DNA of 64,000 nt. Origin: Paragordius varius (Eukaryota > Nematomorpha). Made by a program: the position numbers and the translations under genes. The notes under the pieces are model-generated. The model had not been told where the DNA came from. It ran no database searches and saw nothing but the letters and a program-made list of their open reading frames with translations. This document shows, piece after piece, positions 11,340 through 30,535 of this stretch. How positions within the stretch are numbered: position 1 is the stretch's first letter; the number at the start of each line of letters is the position of its first letter. Location: NCBI GenBank assembly GCA_964247055.1, contig OZ176053.1, positions 2,542,001-2,606,000 of the forward strand. The letters are read 5' to 3'.

Positions 11340-12960
11340 AGAAATGTGTTTAACTGAACTCGTACGGCTTCTTATGTTGAAAATTGTAGACCCCTACCCA
11401 TAGACCTATATGGAAAAAGCGCTGAGTTAAATTTTTTGCCTTTATGGCAAATATTTGGAATCCTCTTTGATACCATCGTCTCATGGGTTATTGGAATACC
11501 TCAACACTAAATAATCGTTATATGATGGCATATTTTTAAGGCGTATACCAAATTAACGGCTAATAAAAAACGCTTGACCTTTATTACCTAGTTACGGGAA
11601 ATATTTTAAGCCTTTGATGAGCTCATATGGCTTCATAAATTTTTTGTTAATTAGCTCCAAAATAAAAATATAGTGGCGCAGTTTTTGGCTGTTAGCTCCT
11701 TACCCAAAGGTAAGTTTAAAAAAGCGTTGGACAAAATTTTTGCCTTTATATTGGGATTTTCTGGAATTATCATGGATTCCATATATTCTTTTAGGACATA
11801 TAGATTTCTCAAATTTGGCTCCAAATGCATGCTGTATCGATATGGTGACGCAGTTTTACGCGGGTAGCCTAACCAGGGTGAAACAAAAAAACGCTCGATT
11901 ATATTTTTTGCCTTAATTCGGGTAATACCTGGAATGATTGATTCCATATGCTCTTGTGGGATTTTCGAAAAATTGCCTGAAAACCAAAAAGTCATTTTAT
12001 AGTGGCGCATTTTTCTGGAGGGCCTAATTAAGGGGTAATGTCATAAAACCCTCTACTTAATTTTTTGCCTTTTTACGGGTAATATTTCGGGCTCTTATTA
12101 TACTTATGTGGCCTTGATATGTTTACTGAAAATTACTCCTTTCGATATGGTGGCGCAGTTTTAGGCGAGTAGCTCCCTACCCAGAGGCTGATACAAAAAA
12201 GCGCCTGATTAAATTTTTGCCTTTACGGAGAATACATGTAATCATTGATTTCATATCGTCTTATTAGTTTTTGGAAAAATTGCCCAAAACTAAAAAATCA
12301 TTCTATGGTGGCGCATTTTTTAGGGCGTGAAGGGCTTAATTAACGGCTTTTTTTAAAAAACCGTATGACCTAAATTTTTGCTTATGGGTAATATTTTAAA
12401 TACCTGTTGAACTCATATGGCCTGATAGGTTTTCTGAAATTTGCTCCAAAGGTTGGCTATTTCGATATGACGGGGCAGTTTTTAGCGGTTATTTCCTTAC
12501 CCAATACGACCAATATTTTGCCTTTTAACAGGGAATATCGGCATATTTTTACGGTCTCATACCCTGGGCGAAAAAATAGATTTAAAAAATTATTTTTGTG
12601 GACATTTTTTTGAAAAAATGGCATTTTACGGGGGAAGGGGTTAAAAGAGGGCCTAAACTAAAAAAGCGAGCCGACTATGTTCGGGGTAATCGAAAAAAGT
12701 GAAAAAAATCACATATGAAATCGAATGGTCCACACGTTTTCTGTAAATTGCCTAAAAGACACATTTTTTATGGACTACTTTTTCAAAAAAAACCGTTTTT
12801 ATATAAGGTGGCCCTGAACTGGGGGCCTATATCAAAAAAAGGCGAAGCTATTGTCGGGGCATTCATTAATGATTATATTTTTTCGACATTTGGATTTGGG
12901 GTCTACCGGTTTTCCGGAAACATAACAGAAGCATTTTTAATTTTTATAAATTTTGAAAGA
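11340..12960 (+). repeat. R1 copy 2, with 150-168 bp internal tandem array
   Basis: From about 11340 to 12600 a degenerate unit recurs six to eight times. Its hallmark is a GTGGCGCAGTTTT block followed by GTAGCTCC(C/T)TACCC and a TTTTTGCCTTTA block. Hallmarks start near 11680, 11848, 12003, 12153, 12307 and 12472, so unit lengths run from 150 to 168 bp. Units partly alternate between a GCAGTTTT and a GCATTTTT variant. The array runs into R1 proper (about 12480-12960), with the same landmarks as 2590-3165 and 59236-61318. Short open frames on both strands here come from the repeat and are not genes. Confidence 0.7.
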
Positions 12961-12969
12961 GTTGATTAA

Positions 12970-15900
12970 AATATTGTTAAAGCATTCCGCCCTTTTATAA
13001 AGTTCTAATCTGTTTTTTTTTGATTTTTTAAAAAAAAATGCTTCATTTTTTGGTTTGTTTAGCATCTCTTTCAAATATTTCTTTGAAGTCTTAGTAAAGA
13101 GTAAAAAAACCATCTTTTATTGCTTGAAACGGCCATTTTTAATATTTATATTTGGATTGTATTTTGCTATTTTAAATTTTTTAACCTAATAATATTTTTA
13201 AGGACTTAACAACGCATAATTTTCCTGGAAAAATATTGATTCAATCATTTATTTTTTTGACTAATTAGCTAGAAAAGTTTCATTTTTCCAATGTATTATG
13301 AGAATTTTGTTGTTATTTGACTTTATTAAACGGAGCCAGTTATGTTTTTTCAATTTAACGATCGATTTACCAATTAAAATCAAAACCCATATTTATTCCT
13401 TTGTATATTAAATTTGTTTTATGACAAATATAATCATCAATTATATATTATATGGATACAAATCTATCTATAAATAATTTAGGTGGATGTAACACTTTTA
13501 AGGTTAATAAAATTATATCGAATGTATAATCAATTTTTGATTTCTATATATTTATATAATTACCAATATAGCGGATTGAATTAATTACAGTTATATATAT
13601 ATAAATATATATATATATAATACAAACATTTAAATAATGTTACAAAAAAACATAACTGTTATACAATTAATTACTCTCAACAAACAATAAATCTAAAACA
13701 TTATTTGAAAGAAAAGGTGTTAAATGCATTGATTGATATTTCATTTTAACGGGTTTATTATCCTTTTTTATGACGTTTGTCTTATATTTTTTATAATTAT
13801 TACAATAGATTTTTCAGTATTAAAAATATATATTCATAAGGCGGCGGCAAAATAAACTTTATAATTTTCAAATATTGTTAATTTAATCAAAAAATTGATT
13901 TCAATAATATTGCTGTTTTTGTGAACAAAAAAATCCATAAACCTATAAATACACGCAATAAATATTTAACGTAATTTACTTTATAATTAACCTCAACTAG
14001 AATTTTTAAAATTGAATTTTAAATCAAATATAACAAAAATAAAAATTAACCATTTTTTAAGTGGGTTAAATACCAATATTATATTTATACAGAATAATTA
14101 ATACGAAATTCGATATACTTATTAATTGTATACTATGTTTTTATATACCAAAAAAAGTAGTTTTTTTATTCAATTAATTAAACATTACGCGTATACTAGA
14201 AAACAAAAGATATTCCTTTAAATCGTTTTTTTTTGAAAATTAAAAATGTAAATATATTTAAAAATCGAAATTATACATGTTACATATTTGGAGATTACAA
14301 ATTATAAGCAACAGTATATTAGATTATTTTTGATATAATAATGCGATTTGATAGAATTAAACAATCAATAATACGTTTTTTGTTTTTTAACTGTTATGAG
14401 ATTTTTTTATCAATCAATTAATTTATACCTTATTTTTTTCCTTTGTCTCTCTTTCTAATTACCAAATTAACCAAAGTTTAATGCACTCTATATTAAATAA
14501 TAATAAAAATGGTTGATATTTTGGAAAAACGAACTGTTATTTAAAACTATAAATTAATAATTTTATAATATTAAAATCCCAAAAAATATTTATTATTGGA
14601 ACATAATTTGATATATTGGGTTGCCACAATTTTAAAAAACTTCAATCGTCCAGAAAAATGAAAATTATTTTTTTCATTATTTTTTGAACATCTATTGACC
14701 CAAACTATGATTAAATAAAAAATTTTAATACATATCTTGCTGTAAGTATTAATTATGGTGTATATATAAAATAAATTTATAATTTTTAGTAATAAAATCT
14801 ATAATCCCCTATAATATTTATAGTGGATTATATAATTTAAAGGCTTCATATCATTTGTCATGAGTTTTATAGGGTTATCTATTAGGCAAGCGTTAATTAA
14901 TATTTTTTTATTATTTTTAACAAATACATCCATATTTTTATATAAAAATTATAGATTTTTTTAAACAATGTATTAACACCCTACCATCATTATTATCATA
15001 TCCCTAAAAGGAGAAAATAAAGATTTCGCCTGATTAATTTTCGTATTGCTGGTTTATTGTTTTAACGAGGATAGCATCAAAAAAAAATAATTAAGCAATT
15101 ATTGAATAATAATAAAAATAATAGGATGAAAAAAAATGAAGCGCAATAAAATAATGATTTATTTATTGATTATATAATTTATATTGGTAAAACATATTCA
15201 TTTGTATTTTAATTTTTTTAACAATGAACATATTAATAAATTTTTTTCCAAATTAATCGTTATTTCAATATGACAGATAGGTTGGAAGGTCGTCCGAGCA
15301 AAAAAGCAGAACCGTTTAACATATAAAAGAATAATTATCGATAAAATTTAGGAGAAAGGCATTGTCAATTGTTTTACATCAACAATGGAAAAAATGACAA
15401 AACAAAAAACAATAAAAAAAAACTTAGATAAAACAATGTACTAATTTTTAATTTACGTGGATTTTGATGTGGTGTGATGGATAAAAAGCAGATGCGCGCT
15501 TTACTATAATTTTAATTTTATGCATGCTTAGGCAAGTCGGTAAAAACAATCAAAGATATTAGTATATTATTATTAACAATGTTTTAATTGTTTAAACTTT
15601 TCTTGTTATAATAAAAATCAAAAATATCTTTAATATATGTATATTTATAACTACATTTATACATATCTAGATTTAAACATGAGCTGCAATAAATCTTTAA
15701 TATGTATAATTTTTGATCATCCTTTCAAAAATAGATTCCACCAAACTTTTAACATTTATGCATACAATCACAAAAAAGCAAAATTGATTGGGAAATATTA
15801 ATGATCCAATTAATATTTAAATGGATTTTTAATGGTCAATTATAAAATAAAATTATGGTTAACATTAAATTACTATAAAAATATTATATATAATCTGTTA

Positions 15901-16264
15901 TCATAAATTTTATGATTCAAAAGTACCCTTTCTTAAAATATATAGGGATTGATTTTTATCAAAATTATTTAAACAAAATTATGCCTATGCCTATATTAAT
16001 ATTTAAAAACAATAGACATTAATAATGATTTAAAGGAATAATATATAAATTAAACAAACATACATACAGGCACAGGTAAAACAAAGAAGGGATTTACATT
16101 AATGCAAATAAAGTACCGTTTTAATATATAAATAGTATAACCAAAAAATACAAATAAATATGTACTGGAAAATTAACAAAGACCTATTATTCCAAACATA
16201 TATCGATAGATATATTAAAACAAAGCGTTATTTGATTAGCTAATATCATTATTATAAATTTTTG

Positions 16265-16307
<43 letters not shown>

Positions 16308-16587
16308 TGAACCCTATTAGGAAAAATCAATTAAATACAATATTTTTGTAGAATTAGCTATTCTCTTTATCTTTTTCGTATAACATTTATCAAATTAATC
16401 TATAGGATGTCACAAAACAATAACACCTATGATTATATTTAAAAAATCCATTAATAACTGTGGAAATAAGCTAATTATTCCGATTAACTTGAATGCATAA
16501 CAAAATTGATTTTGACACGATTTCCAAGCAAACTCCATAAAGATTATCGTTAATTCTAAGTTTTTTACCTCAATTTATTAATACATA
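12970..16587. other. Non-coding AT-rich stretch upstream of SoxD
   Basis: No supported exon was found. The stretch is extremely AT-rich, with (TA)n runs near 13590-13620 and 16267-16301. It probably contains the promoter and 5' untranslated region of SoxD, but no specific element could be named. Confidence 0.45.
16267..16301. repeat. (TA)n microsatellite
   Basis: About 17 TA units lie roughly 290 bp upstream of the SoxD start codon. Confidence 0.9.
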
Positions 16588-19500
16588 ATGGAAAGTAATG
16601 GACCTTCTATCGCCATATTTAACCCACTCCAATTGAATTCACGAAATAACTCTGCATTTTTGGATTCATCTTCCGGGGTTAATTCGGGTAGCGAATCTTT
16701 ATCCCCCATATTACAAAATACTCAATGCATAACCTCTTCCATTAACTTGATTGGCACCAATTCTATGCCACCAAATTTTGATCGAATACATAAGGTAACT
16801 GTATCTAATAAAGATTACCTTACCAAAACTAATAAATTTAGTTTGCTGGATAGCGTTAATTTTAATTCATTTAATGGTAAAAAATCGGCGAAAAGAAGGA
16901 CTTTAATACAAAATATTTATGTCCCCTATGAAAATTGTCAGGAAGATCTTCAAAATTATCCATTTGCATCATCTCAAAAAATTCTAGTCATACCAAGGAA
17001 TCGTCTGCGAACTTTACTAGAAACTCCCATAACTATTGATATAAATGAGAAGATCAGACGATTAGATTGTCTTATAACGAAATTAATTTGCTTGAAAAAT
17101 CAAATAAAAGTGAAAAGTATAAAAGATGACAAATCCCATTTTAAGTGTGACCCAATCCTAATTGCACGAAAAAAGATCAAGAAAGCTTGTAAACAGGTAA
17201 TTAATTTATTACATGTATTGTAGATTATTTTTGTTAATTTTTTTAAATAAAATAAAGCGTTTTACGCACAGAATTTAATTTAAAATTCTTGATCTGTATT
17301 CCGTTAAATTTTTTTATCGGTACTCTCTATCGGTGAACAGATAAAAACAATCAAAATATGATTACCTTTCTCCCAATATCGTTAACCATTATTATAACAT
17401 TTAATTTTAAAAATAGAAAAAAGGTAAAACAATTAATTTTAGGGCTTCTTCGTGTTTAATTTTCAATGGACTGACTCTTAATGGAATAAAATTGGATATG
17501 CCCACGAAATTAATAAAAATCATGAAATTAAACTATTTCAATTTTCCGGTTTACATAATACATTTTTCAAGCAAGTTGTTTTGCAAATATCATTTTTATT
17601 TCTACCTTTGTCGAACTCTGGCACATTTTATAATTGATATATATACATAAAACTATTGTCAAATGACAAAATAATTTTTTGTTCCCACAATAAAATTGTA
17701 TAATTCTTAGTAAATGAGTGAGTGTACTTGTTAAATAAACACCTAATTATCATTTTTTTGTTACAACAATATCTATGTATAAGGATTTTTATACTTTTCA
17801 AAAAAATCTGGTTAGTTATAATTAATGCATTGCGGTAATAATTGCATTGTATTGATATTGGTCATTTATATTGTTTTAAAGAATATTCCGCGAAGATGTG
17901 TTTTTTATGTAATGAATTATGTTTTTAATTATCAATGTAGTTTTTGAAAAAAGAACATTAATTTTCAATGACCATTTCCGTTTAATTTAATATTTATATC
18001 ATAACATAATAAATATATTTTATCAATACAAAATAAAAATATCAGAATTTCTATATTACAATTTATACCATGTCCTTATATATCAATAAATAATTTTTTT
18101 AAATCATAACTAATACATTTTTTATTATTAAACTCAATTCAAAAGAAAAAATTAAAAAGTGGAAGTTTTAAATTCATTCATTACAACAAACAGTCCGAAA
18201 TAACCCGCAATAAAAATTGGGTTTCCGCTCAAAAAAGAAAATTGGAACATACCAAGGCACCAAACTTTTCATTAATTCCAAACTCAGGTAATTTTAATTT
18301 TATTAAATTAAATGTTTTATGCGGGTTTTTCTGTGAAATAAACTTTTTATTAATTGGAAATTATTAAATTCAGGGATGCTTTAATTTACTCAAAACTGGA
18401 GTGGCCAACATGCGGCTCTTCAAAATATTATTGCGGCAAGCGAAAAATATCAACTGAAATTTATTTTCTTAAACAAATTTTCTGGTTAAGTTTTTCCAAA
18501 TTTCAGCAGTCAGTTGGAAAAATTGTAAACATAAACAGTGGTTTTTGCAGTCTTATGTTTGAAATTTAATAAAATAATTAATATAATATCCATATATTTT
18601 GCGGATGCGGTTGATCGGGTTTTTTTAGTGCAAAATGGGGCCCGCGAAGCCATTTGCGTTTGATTCAAAACATAAATTTCTAATTAGGGTACAAGTGGAA
18701 TCTTTGTCGAAAACAAACCATAAAAAAATTATTTTTGTCTGTTTTATTAATTAGAACAAATGAAATTACCAATCATACCCGTGGTTGAAAATTGCAATAC
18801 ACCCTTATCAAATATTGCGAATGATGTCTCTAAAACCCTAGACTGGCCATTTTATTCAAATCCATTTTACAATGCCCTAAACAATAATACGCAAGTTTTA
18901 AAGCCCCAAAAATTCAATTTCAATTCCAACAATAATTATCATGGATATGAACATCTTTTATGTAATAACACTTTTATGAATTACTATACATCATTGCTAC
19001 AAAATAATTTGTATATGGGAAAACAACAGTGTTCTCCATTGCACGCAAACAACCATAGTTTTTGGCCCACGCAACATAATATGCAATTGAATCATCCAAC
19101 GTTAATAAATGCCTATTTAGCTTATTTTTATCATCAACAACAGCAGCAACATAATATGTTTGTCAACCAATTTATACCTCCATCAAATACTCCAAACTAT
19201 GAACAAAACATAACCCCGTCCCCAACGTCACCCTCTGAATTAGCTAAGGATAATTGCTCAGTTTTTGATATAAAAAAGACTTCATCAATTGTTTCAATGG
19301 ATCAAAATGTAGAGCAGATACCCAGCGGTGTACAAAAAAATGCAGAGATGACCCCAGAAAAGTCTTTTGACCATATGTCATCCAACGCAACTTACAATAA
19401 CATAAATGAACAATTCAACAAATTTATGGTACAATATTTTACTTGTCCTACTTTATCACATCCTTTACCATCATCCCATAGCTATGGAAATTATTTCAGT

Positions 19501-20384
19501 TTACATAATAATAATGAAAATGGAAATAACACAAATACATTTGGTGACAAAATCAATGACATTAAAAAAGTAGGACTAGTAAGCAAAAAAGATCATATAA
19601 TCAATAATAATAATGTTAATTTTGGGGACTATAAGAATACTGGTATATGTAATGGTGAAACGAAAATAAAACAGCACCAACAGATTGTTGTTAATTGTTG
19701 CAGGAATGATGAGCTTTCAAGCATAAATAATGAGAGGAGGAGCCCTTGTAATATACCACTTGATAAACCATCAACTGAACTTTATGAATACGCTGAGAGT
19801 CAAAAACAAATGTCTTTATCACAAAGTACCCTGGTTGATACTAATGATTTTTGCATACCTAGCCATGCTGCGGACAGAAATGCAGTGTTAGACACAAAAA
19901 ATAATGCAATGTGTATGATAGAAACTGCTAATTCTCTCCTTAAAAGTACTTGTTTTTTTTAAATTCTGTCTCAAAAATGTCATTTTTGATTCATCGAAAT
20001 TAATAGCCTTAGTTTAGTTTAGATGTTAAATATAATTAAATAGAAAGGTACTTAAATAAGGGTCATATCAAAAAATGGCATTTTAGGCCCATATCAATCA
20101 TCAGTGCAAAAGTAATAGCCAAATTAATTTAAAAAATGCTTTTAAACCTTATTTGCCGACTATTTTTGTTCGTTAACTTATCGTTATGGTGAGCTGTGGG
20201 TTAATACTGATAGAAAATACCATTTTTATTTTTGTACGATAAAAAAAAACACCTGCATCAGGCCGCCAACATTAAATTTCGAAGTAAATTTTATTTGTGC
20301 AGTTTCATGCTTTTCACAAATAACGCATTGAAGTATCTATAACTTTTTATAAATATATAGATTAGATCCTAATTAACTTTCTTA

Positions 20385-20439
<55 letters not shown>

Positions 20440-22063
20440 ACCATTAGAGAGTGGTGGTAAAAGACGAAAAGATGGCAATCAACATGTTAAACGACCCATG
20501 AATGCATTTATGGTTTGGGCCAAAGATGAAAGGAAACGAATCCTAAACGAATGTCCGGACATGCACAACTCTAGTATTAGTAAAATTCTAGGTATTAGAC
20601 AACAAATTTTGTAATTTTTTATTTTTGATGATAAACACCGTCTCCCTTATTACCTTAAACCAACAAGGGTTTTTCCTATAATTTTAAGAATATGTAATTT
20701 TAGCGTTAGTACTGAGGGTGTTAATGCTTTTAATCATTATTATAACTTAATTACCATAAAAACTAGTTTTTACCATATGAGTAAATGTCATTATACTAAT
20801 AGAGTAAAGATTGGAATTATACTATGGACAAAACGTAAAATTTAAAGGCAAATATTTTTTTCTAACATATAACCCCATACTTTTTTTTGATTATTTTAAA
20901 TGTAACTCATTGTATTAAATTGCAAATTATAAAATAGGGATGTAAATTGGTAACACAATCTATTATGTATATTACGATTGTAAAATGATTTTTATCGGAT
21001 AATTTAAGTATGATTGTGTTTTGAAATGCGTATAATTTCAATTTTTACTGTAATATCAAACTCTACTTTCATACTTTGGTTCCAATATTGGAAGAAGGGG
21101 TGTTAATTTAACAAAACCCATAAATTTATGATAAAAGAGTAATTAATAATTTAACTCTGAATCTAAAAAATATGGTTAGGTGCCAAATGGAAAGCCATGA
21201 CAAATCTGGAAAAACAACCGTTTTACGATGAACAAACACGTCTTAGTAAAGAACACATGGAAACACATCCCGATTATCGGTATAAACCAAGGCCAAAACG
21301 GACTTGTATTATTAATGGCAAAAAATTGCGAATATCCGAATATAAAGAATTGATTCGAACGCAAAAAGCAATAAATTTCAATGGTACATCACAGGTAAAT
21401 AATGTGTGGGCCGTTAAAGTCTCTAATTTAGAAAAAATGTAGTTTGATTTGTGTTTTATAGGAATGTTATTGATGGTTTATTTGCATTAAATATAAATAC
21501 CGTTGTTACATTGTCCATTAATGAAATATGACTGAAATGCATTCAATGAAATTTCAGTTATACATTAAATTTATGACAAAACGTATACATTTTTTTCAAA
21601 AGATATCCATATTTTTTCAAACCTAACCATTCCTTTTAATACAATTACAGAATAATTAATTGATTGTGTTATCAAATACATATATATTTTATATATGCAA
21701 TAAATATATTTAACTAAAATACTGTGTTAAAAAGTCCAACGGTACTTTCAAAATTTTTCTTTATATTTTAACGTTTTATGGGTATAATATCAATTTTTAC
21801 TGTATATTACAAAATAAATCTACTCCTATATAAAAGGGTTAATGTTTTCAAGTTTAAAAACATTTTGGAAAAATATAAGTTTAAATTTTTGTCGACGGCT
21901 TAAATTAGTATAATAAACCAGGCTTGGATAGATGTATTAATAAATATATAAATTTTTTAAAATATATTCTATTTTTCATCATAAACAGATTCATGAAAAT
22001 TCAGAAAAACTTCATCATACATTTCATGACAATGAAAATTTTATATTCCCAGGTATCTCATAA
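16588..22063 (+). CDS. SoxD: SoxD-group HMG-box transcription factor
   Basis: Six coding exons join in phase: 16588-17196, 18146-18287, 18755-19945, 20448-20591, 21180-21394 and 21989-22063 (stop TAA). The total is 2376 nt, or 791 aa. The HMG box starts at [17 protein letters not shown] in exon 4. It is split by an intron after SSISKILG and continues as [18 protein letters not shown] in exon 5. The box and the following [18 protein letters not shown] tail match SOX5/6/13 rather than other Sox groups. Exon 1 has a short leucine/isoleucine heptad stretch ([19 protein letters not shown]) where SoxD proteins carry their dimerising coiled coil. Exon 3 (about 397 aa) is Asn/Gln/His-rich and looks disordered. 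SoxD proteins bind bent DNA in the nucleus and usually act with partner factors. The last exon could splice onward at 22053 (GTATCT) instead of stopping at 22061-22063. The first ATG could have upstream exons. Confidence 0.9.
18395..18650. repeat. hAT-type MITE remnant in SoxD intron 2
   Basis: One end reads GAGTGGCCAACATGCGGCTC, and the other carries GGGGCCCGCGAAGCCATTTG. Both resemble the CAGGGGTNNCCAAC...CTTCGCGGGCCGC ends seen at 22598-22840, 43148 and 45057. Short frames here are not exons: the phases of the flanking SoxD exons already join. Confidence 0.45.
20390..20434. repeat. (TA)n microsatellite next to the HMG-box acceptor
   Basis: About 22 TA units end only 13 bp before the SoxD exon 4 acceptor (CCATTAG, exon from 20448). 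The exon therefore has almost no normal pyrimidine tract. Confidence 0.9.
20803..21050 (+). mobile_element. Tc1-like MITE family B in SoxD intron 4
   Basis: The left end is a decayed AGTAAAGATTGGAATTATAC followed by GGACAAAACGTAAAA. The right end, about 21031-21050, is TATAATTTCAATTTTTACTG followed by TA. It has the same ends and internal order as 27183-27459, the best-preserved copy. No coding frame is present. Confidence 0.65.
21553..21802 (+). mobile_element. Tc1-like MITE family B in SoxD intron 5
   Basis: The left end retains ATGACAAAACGTATACATTT and TTTTTCAAAAGATATCCAT. The middle contains the ATTGATTGTGTTA block, and the right end is ATATCAATTTTTACTG followed by TA. It is in the same orientation as the other family B copies. 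Confidence 0.6.
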
Positions 22064-22597
22064 TATGCATTTTTTCGACCTCATCAATTACATAGCATAT
22101 TAACAAAAAATTTAAATATCATTCATTCACTGCCATATACATATTACATTTAGTTACATATCAAATCATTGCAATGAAAATAAAACACCAAAAAAAGATC
22201 TCATATATACCCATATATATATATTGACTAATTTTATTTTGTTATAATATATTACTATAAAAAAATAATTCTGATCAACGGAATAGTTCGCTCAGGGATT
22301 GCATTATATATGCTCATTTTTATAAACTCTGTATATTCTATAAAAATAATATTAAATTCAACAATTCTAAGATCTACCCTAATAACCGATGATCTATCTA
22401 TATCTTTGCAATATAAATCATACAAAAGTTATGGCGTGCGGTGATTTTTTTCGCAATATAATATATTTTTATTATCTTACTGCAAATCCGTTAAAATATA
22501 TTCCAATAATACCTCAAACATAAAAATTAGACCTCGATATTTATTATATATGTATATATATATGCATATAAAAAATACTCAGCATCATTGTTTTAAG

Positions 22598-22840
22598 TAG
22601 GGTTTCCAACACAGATGGCTTCGCGGGCCGCATTTAGAAGATACATATAAATTAACAAACATTTAATCAGTTTTAGAAAGATTGTAAAAAACAACTATTT
22701 GTTTCAACATTTTTTGCTACTTCATTGCCAAAAATGCCAAAATATTTATCAGGATATTTGTTATTTTTTTCGGTTTCGTAAAATTTTATATTTGAAATTT
22801 CTCGCGGACCGGGGGCCAGACCAAGTGTTGGACATCCCTG
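22598..22840. mobile_element. hAT-type MITE, 243 bp
   Basis: The left end TAGGGTTTCCAACAC and right end GTGTTGGACATCCCTG are inverted repeats of the hAT type. They are flanked by imperfect 8-bp repeats (GTTTTAAG / TTTTAAAG). Just inside the left end lies GGCTTCGCGGGCCGC, with its decayed inverse near the right end. There is no coding frame. Confidence 0.65.
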
Positions 22841-23579
22841 TTTTAAAGCCTATCTGATTGATTTTACAATACAAATTTATTTAAATATATGTATATATAC
22901 AATACGTCATTTTACTACATTAATTTATACAAAGATTAAATATGTAAAAATAACCAACAAAGTTATGCATAATGTCCTATAAATTAATTAGGGACACACA
23001 CCAATCATTTTTTTTCAGTTATACCATTAATAATTGATTAATTAAAGTGCTGCGTTTGCAAGCGAATCATACTATCTTATTATATATTAAATATCAATAT
23101 TTTTCATAAGGTAAATATATATATATATATATATGTATGAAATGATATAAATAATTAAAATATTATACTATATATTATTGTATATTATGTATAAATAAAT
23201 TATATATATATATATATCTATTAAACATTATTTGGGCTAATTTGAAGATATGTTTTAGTTAGAAATAAAGTATATCAAAGCATGGATGTAGTCAATTATA
23301 TACAAAAAATGAGTATGTTGTAATTCCCAATTACTTGCAAAATTTTTGTAAAATAAAATATATTTCCAACATTTATCAATTCGCCACACTTAATAAAAAG
23401 AGTGATTGTGTTTTGCATTCTATTAACCCATTAATCATAAATATTATAAAGATTTTAGGAATATGTAATACTTGAATTCACAGCATGCTAACTCAATTTT
23501 ATTTTTTTGTCATACAAATGCATGTCATCAGGATATTCGGATTTTTTTAGCTAAAGATTCTTCCTCCCTATGTAAAAGA

Positions 23580-23847
23580 GAGTAAAAACTGAAATTATAC
23601 GGACAAAATGTAAAAATATAAAGACAAATATTTGTTTTTCAAAAGACAACCATACTCTTTAAAACCTTAATTTTTCTATGTATTATATATTTAAACAATT
23701 ATAAAATATATAATTGATTGTGCTACCAATAAACATATCAATTTCACATTTTGCAATTTTAAGCAATTTATATTTAAAAATTAATAATTTTTGTCAAAAA
23801 AGATGTCTATTTTTACGTTTTGTCCGTATAATTTCAAATTTTACTGT
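23580..23847 (+). mobile_element. Tc1-like MITE family B, intergenic copy
   Basis: The left end AGTAAAAACTGAAATTATAC continues with GGACAAAATGTAAAAATATA. The right end contains TTTTACGTTTTGTCCGTATA and then CAAATTTTACTGTA. The terminal inverted repeats are about 38 bp. Copies at 20803, 21553 and 27183 share this structure. Confidence 0.7.
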
Positions 23848-24533
23848 ACTATAAATTTATTTTTAATTAATATATTTTTTCCAATTTTTGTTATAAAAAT
23901 CACAATAGCATGCGAATTTTGAGGCTTGTTTATTAATCATATGGAATTTTCGAAAAAGTTTTTTAATTTCATATAGTTTGATATAATTTTCATTTTATAA
24001 GGCTATATTAAAAAAGTACTTTTGGATTGGTAAGTAGTCTGTTAGCGGTCGTTCTAAATCCAAGTTTTCATATAAAACCTATTATGAATAAAAATATTGC
24101 GTTCAAAATATCAAGCGAATGCTTTACGATAAAACTATCTGCTAATTAGCATTTAATAATAAATCACATATACATTGAACCCGTTAATTAATGTCTTAAA
24201 TACGGTATCTCAGGATATTAAGGTCATGAATATGCAAAATATTAATTTTTAATACAAAAAAGTATGCCCTCCATTTTTTACTTTATACAAAAAAACGTAT
24301 TGGGATTCAATGAATATGTTACAACTAATAAAAAAATATAAGGAATAAAATAAATGGTTCCACATATTCAGTAAAAATGGTTATTCGACATCGTTTATAA
24401 TATCTTATATTCAAAAAAATAGTTCAACATGCCTAGTTTCCACAATAACATTACAAAATTGCTTTATTATTGTGATTGATACAATGTGAATAAATAGCGA
24501 CAAATGTTAAACACGGTTTTGTATTCATTTTTT

Positions 24534-24691
24534 GATATACAATTTGCACTTCAAGAGTGTCCATGAACATTTCAAGTTGGTCCTTTAACATTTAAAATTG
24601 GTTAAAACTTTAAAGTTTGGATTTAAACAAAGACCGATTTGCAATGTTTAAGAACCCACTAGAAGATTCACGATTAAAGTGCAAGTAATAT
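24534..24691. mobile_element. MITE family A, short copy
   Basis: Starts with ATACAATTTGCACTTCAAG and ends with GATTAAAGTGCAAGTAATAT, which is inverse to the start. It is a decayed, shorter relative of 10212-10705. Confidence 0.5.
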
Positions 24692-25012
24692 ATTAAATTA
24701 ATGCCCGATTAACTAGCTAAAACATTGATTACCATAAATTTCAATAACCCAAAAATAAACACAGCAACAATAACACATAATAGATGTTAAGAATATTAAT
24801 GTTTCGCCAATTAATTTTGAAAAATATTATTCAAATGTCAATTATAATGCTTACGTATAAATCACTTTTTATTGATTAAATGTCCCCAATTAATGCAATT
24901 ATACATTTTATATCTTTAAATAACACATAACAAAAGACGGAAACCCAACATGCATAATATTGTACAAAAAGTCATTTGATTCAAAATAAAACAATTATAA
25001 ATTAGAATGTTT

Positions 25013-30535
<5,523 letters not shown>

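Larger units (their letters stand above)
22064..25012. other. Intergenic stretch between SoxD and KDM7 3' ends
   Basis: The genes are convergent here. The stretch holds a hAT-type MITE (22598-22840), a family B Tc1-like MITE (23580-23847), a family A MITE (24534-24691) and (TA)n runs near 22550 and 23115. No coding exon was found. Confidence 0.55.

Noticed and set aside
11340-12600. Possible CRISPR-like array
   Set aside because: Units are 150-168 bp, degenerate throughout, with no short conserved repeat and unique spacer pattern, and the genome is eukaryotic.
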